From JAGOBX01 sp017999075 [NCBI: Candidatus Babelota bacterium] (GTDB lineage Bacteria > JAGOBX01), in assembly GCA_017999075.1 (NCBI GenBank), contig JAGOBX010000025.1:1-15449 (forward strand): a stretch of 15,449 nt of DNA, read 5' to 3'. Numbering within the stretch: the stretch's first letter is position 1; each line of letters opens with the position of its first letter. A program made the position numbers and the translations under genes. Under the pieces are notes generated by a model that made no database searches, had not been told where the DNA came from, and saw only the letters and a list, made by a program, of their open reading frames with translations. This document shows, piece after piece, positions 13,803 through 15,449 of the stretch.

Positions 13803-15449
13803 TTATTTCACTACGAAACTCAGTATTTTTTTAGGAATATAAACCGATTTTATAATTTCCTTTCCATTTAGCCATTGCTGAGTTTTTTCGTCTTTTAAAG
13901 CAGTTTCACGCATTTCGTTTTCTTCAATATCTGCATTAACTGTAAGTTTGCTTCTGACTTTTCCATTGATTTGAACAACAACAGTTATTTCGTCAAACAC
14001 AATAAATCTTCTGTCAAACATAGGAAAATTCTCTTTGAAAATTGATTCAGTATTACCTGTAATTTCCCATAATTCTTCTGTTATATGCGGAACAAAAGGC
14101 GCTGCAAGTTTTAAAATAGAATCAGAAAATAATTTTAATATAGAAGATTTAACATCCGCAACCGATTTCAATTCGTTGGTTAATTCCATAATTGCAGCCA
14201 CTGAAGTATTGAAATGAAACGATTTTTCAATATCCTCTCTGGCTTTTTTTATTGTCTGATGGATTTTACAGAGCAGTCTTTTATTATCTTTATTTAAATC
14301 ATCCCCATCTCCGGAATATGATTTTGTTTGTTTTAAAATTTCAGCATTTTCTGTTATGATTGACCATAATCTTCTTAAAAATTTATGCGATCCTATTACA
14401 CTTGTGTCAATCCATTCTGCATCTCTTTCCGGAGGTCCAATAAAAAGTGTGTACAACCTCTGTGTGTCCGCGCCGTATTTTTCTATTAAAATATCCGGAG
14501 AAACAACGTTTCCTTTTGATTTGCTCATTTTTTCAAGCTGGCCCGAAATATTGCTGACTTTACAAATCATCCCTTGAGTAAATAAAGCTTTAAACGGTTC
14601 TTTGATTCCTACATATTTTAAATCATAAAGGACTTTTACTATAAATCTTGAATACAGCAGATGTAATACAGCGTGTTCAATCCCTCCGATATACTGGTCC
14701 ACCGGCATCCATTTATCTATATCATCTTTTATGAAAGGAACTTTGTTTTCTTTAGGAGAAATAAATCTTAAAAAATACCAGCAGCTGCAAAGCCATTGAG
14801 CTATTGTATCAGTTTCCCTATGTGCAGGTCCGCCGCATTTAGGACATTTTGTATTGACAAATTCTTCTACAAAAGCTAAGGGGCTTTTTCCTTTAGGTTT
14901 AAAATCAACTTTATCTACTGACGGCAATTCAACAGGCAGATCTGTTTCAGGAACAGGCACTTCGCCGCATTTTTCACAAAAAATAATTGGAATAGGAGCT
15001 CCCCAATATCTTTGACGGGAAATAAGCCAATCACGTATTCTGTAATTGACTTTGAATTCTCCGCGTTTTGAGTCTGCAAGGTATTCTGTAATTTTTTTTA
15101 TTGCTTTAATGTTGTTTAACCCGTTAAAATCACCTGAATTTACAAGGTTTCCTTCTTCAACATAAGCCTGAGTCATTTTGTCCGGATTCAAAATTTCAGA
15201 TTCTGGCTGGATAACTATTATAATGGGTAATCCGTATTTTTTTGCAAATTCAAAATCACGTTGGTCATGGGCAGGAACAGCCATAACCGCTCCTGTTCCG
15301 TAATCCATTAAAGCATAGTTTGCTATCCAAAGAGGAACTTTTTCGTTGTTTAAAGGATTTATAACATATTTCCCAGTAAATACTCCTTTTTTTTCAGCAG
15401 TGTCTGAAGTTCTGGCGATGAAAGTTTGTTTTTTTACTTCTTCAATAAA
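13803..15449 (-). CDS. leuS: Leucyl-tRNA synthetase, N-terminus cut by window edge
   Basis: The frame is open to the right edge (47 codons lie upstream of the ATG at 15308), so about 548 residues of a usual 800-870 are present. Visible from N to C are: the end of the CP1 editing domain ([20 protein letters not shown], with the Asp that binds the mischarged amino acid); [17 protein letters not shown] of the catalytic core; a zinc-knuckle region with two CxxC pairs ([19 protein letters not shown] and CPKCGG); [31 protein letters not shown] for ATP binding; the anticodon-binding helices; and a C-terminal [12 protein letters not shown] domain. Only about nine residues (VSNISGQLE) separate [10 protein letters not shown] from KMSKS, so the large leucine-specific insert of the E. 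coli enzyme is missing, as in many other bacteria. The HIGH motif lies outside the window. It attaches leucine to tRNA-Leu in the cytosol. Confidence 0.97.
   Translation of the reverse strand, partial: FIEEVKKQTFIARTSDTAEKKGVFTGKYVINPLNNEKVPLWIANYALMDYGTGAVMAVPAHDQRDFEFAKKYGLPIIIVIQPESEILNPDKMTQAYVEEGNLVNSGDFNGLNNIKAIKKITEYLADSKRGEFKVNYRIRDWLISRQRYWGAPIPIIFCEKCGEVPVPETDLPVELPSVDKVDFKPKGKSPLAFVEEFVNTKCPKCGGPAHRETDTIAQWLCSCWYFLRFISPKENKVPFIKDDIDKWMPVDQYIGGIEHAVLHLLYSRFIVKVLYDLKYVGIKEPFKALFTQGMICKVSNISGQLEKMSKSKGNVVSPDILIEKYGADTQRLYTLFIGPPERDAEWIDTSVIGSHKFLRRLWSIITENAEILKQTKSYSGDGDDLNKDNKRLLCKIHQTIKKAREDIEKSFHFNTSVAAIMELTNELKSVADVKSSILKLFSDSILKLAAPFVPHITEELWEITGNTESIFKENFPMFDRRFIVFDEITVVVQINGKVRSKLTVNADIEENEMRETALKDEKTQQWLNGKEIIKSVYIPKKILSFVVK

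Overview
This is a very AT-rich bacterial window (A+T roughly 70% by eye). It has densely packed genes on both strands and no gap longer than 88 bases. Two proteins carry classical signal peptides, one is a large polytopic glycan-type membrane protein, and there is a cobalamin-type radical SAM enzyme and a GTP-type PEP carboxykinase end. Together these suggest an anaerobic, low-GC bacterium. I cannot name the phylum from the sequence. No tRNA, rRNA, CRISPR array, insertion sequence or phage gene is visible.

Layout. Plus strand, left: the 3' end of a probable GTP-dependent PEP carboxykinase, a fold-type I aminotransferase, an orphan transketolase N-terminal subunit, and a YfhO-like membrane protein. 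Minus strand, middle (transcribed right to left from about 11146 to 5008): a tight five-gene operon of transketolase N-terminal subunit, transketolase C-terminal subunit, a fusion of an NAD-dependent sugar epimerase/dehydratase with a polyprenyl-phosphate-type GT2 glycosyltransferase, a zinc-ribbon methyltransferase, and a B12-binding radical SAM protein. The last operon gene ends inside the 3' end of yfhO (8-nt convergent overlap). Right: a secreted DUF4846 protein on the plus strand, divergent from the operon; a secreted TPR protein with an embedded C39-peptidase-like domain on the minus strand; and the C-terminal two thirds of leucyl-tRNA synthetase at the window edge.

How the genes may work together (inference). 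The epimerase-GT2 fusion could finish a sugar nucleotide and load the sugar onto a polyprenyl phosphate carrier. A YfhO-type membrane protein is the established partner of such GT2 enzymes (CsbB/YfhO in Bacillus and Listeria) and would transfer the sugar outside the membrane. The split transketolase pair is translationally coupled to the fusion gene, which suggests that two-carbon ketol chemistry feeds the same sugar. The methyltransferase and radical SAM genes would add modifications. This lipid-linked sugar module is the most interesting unit here. A second point of interest is the pair of secreted proteins at 11235-13723, each with a possible Cys/His papain-like active site.
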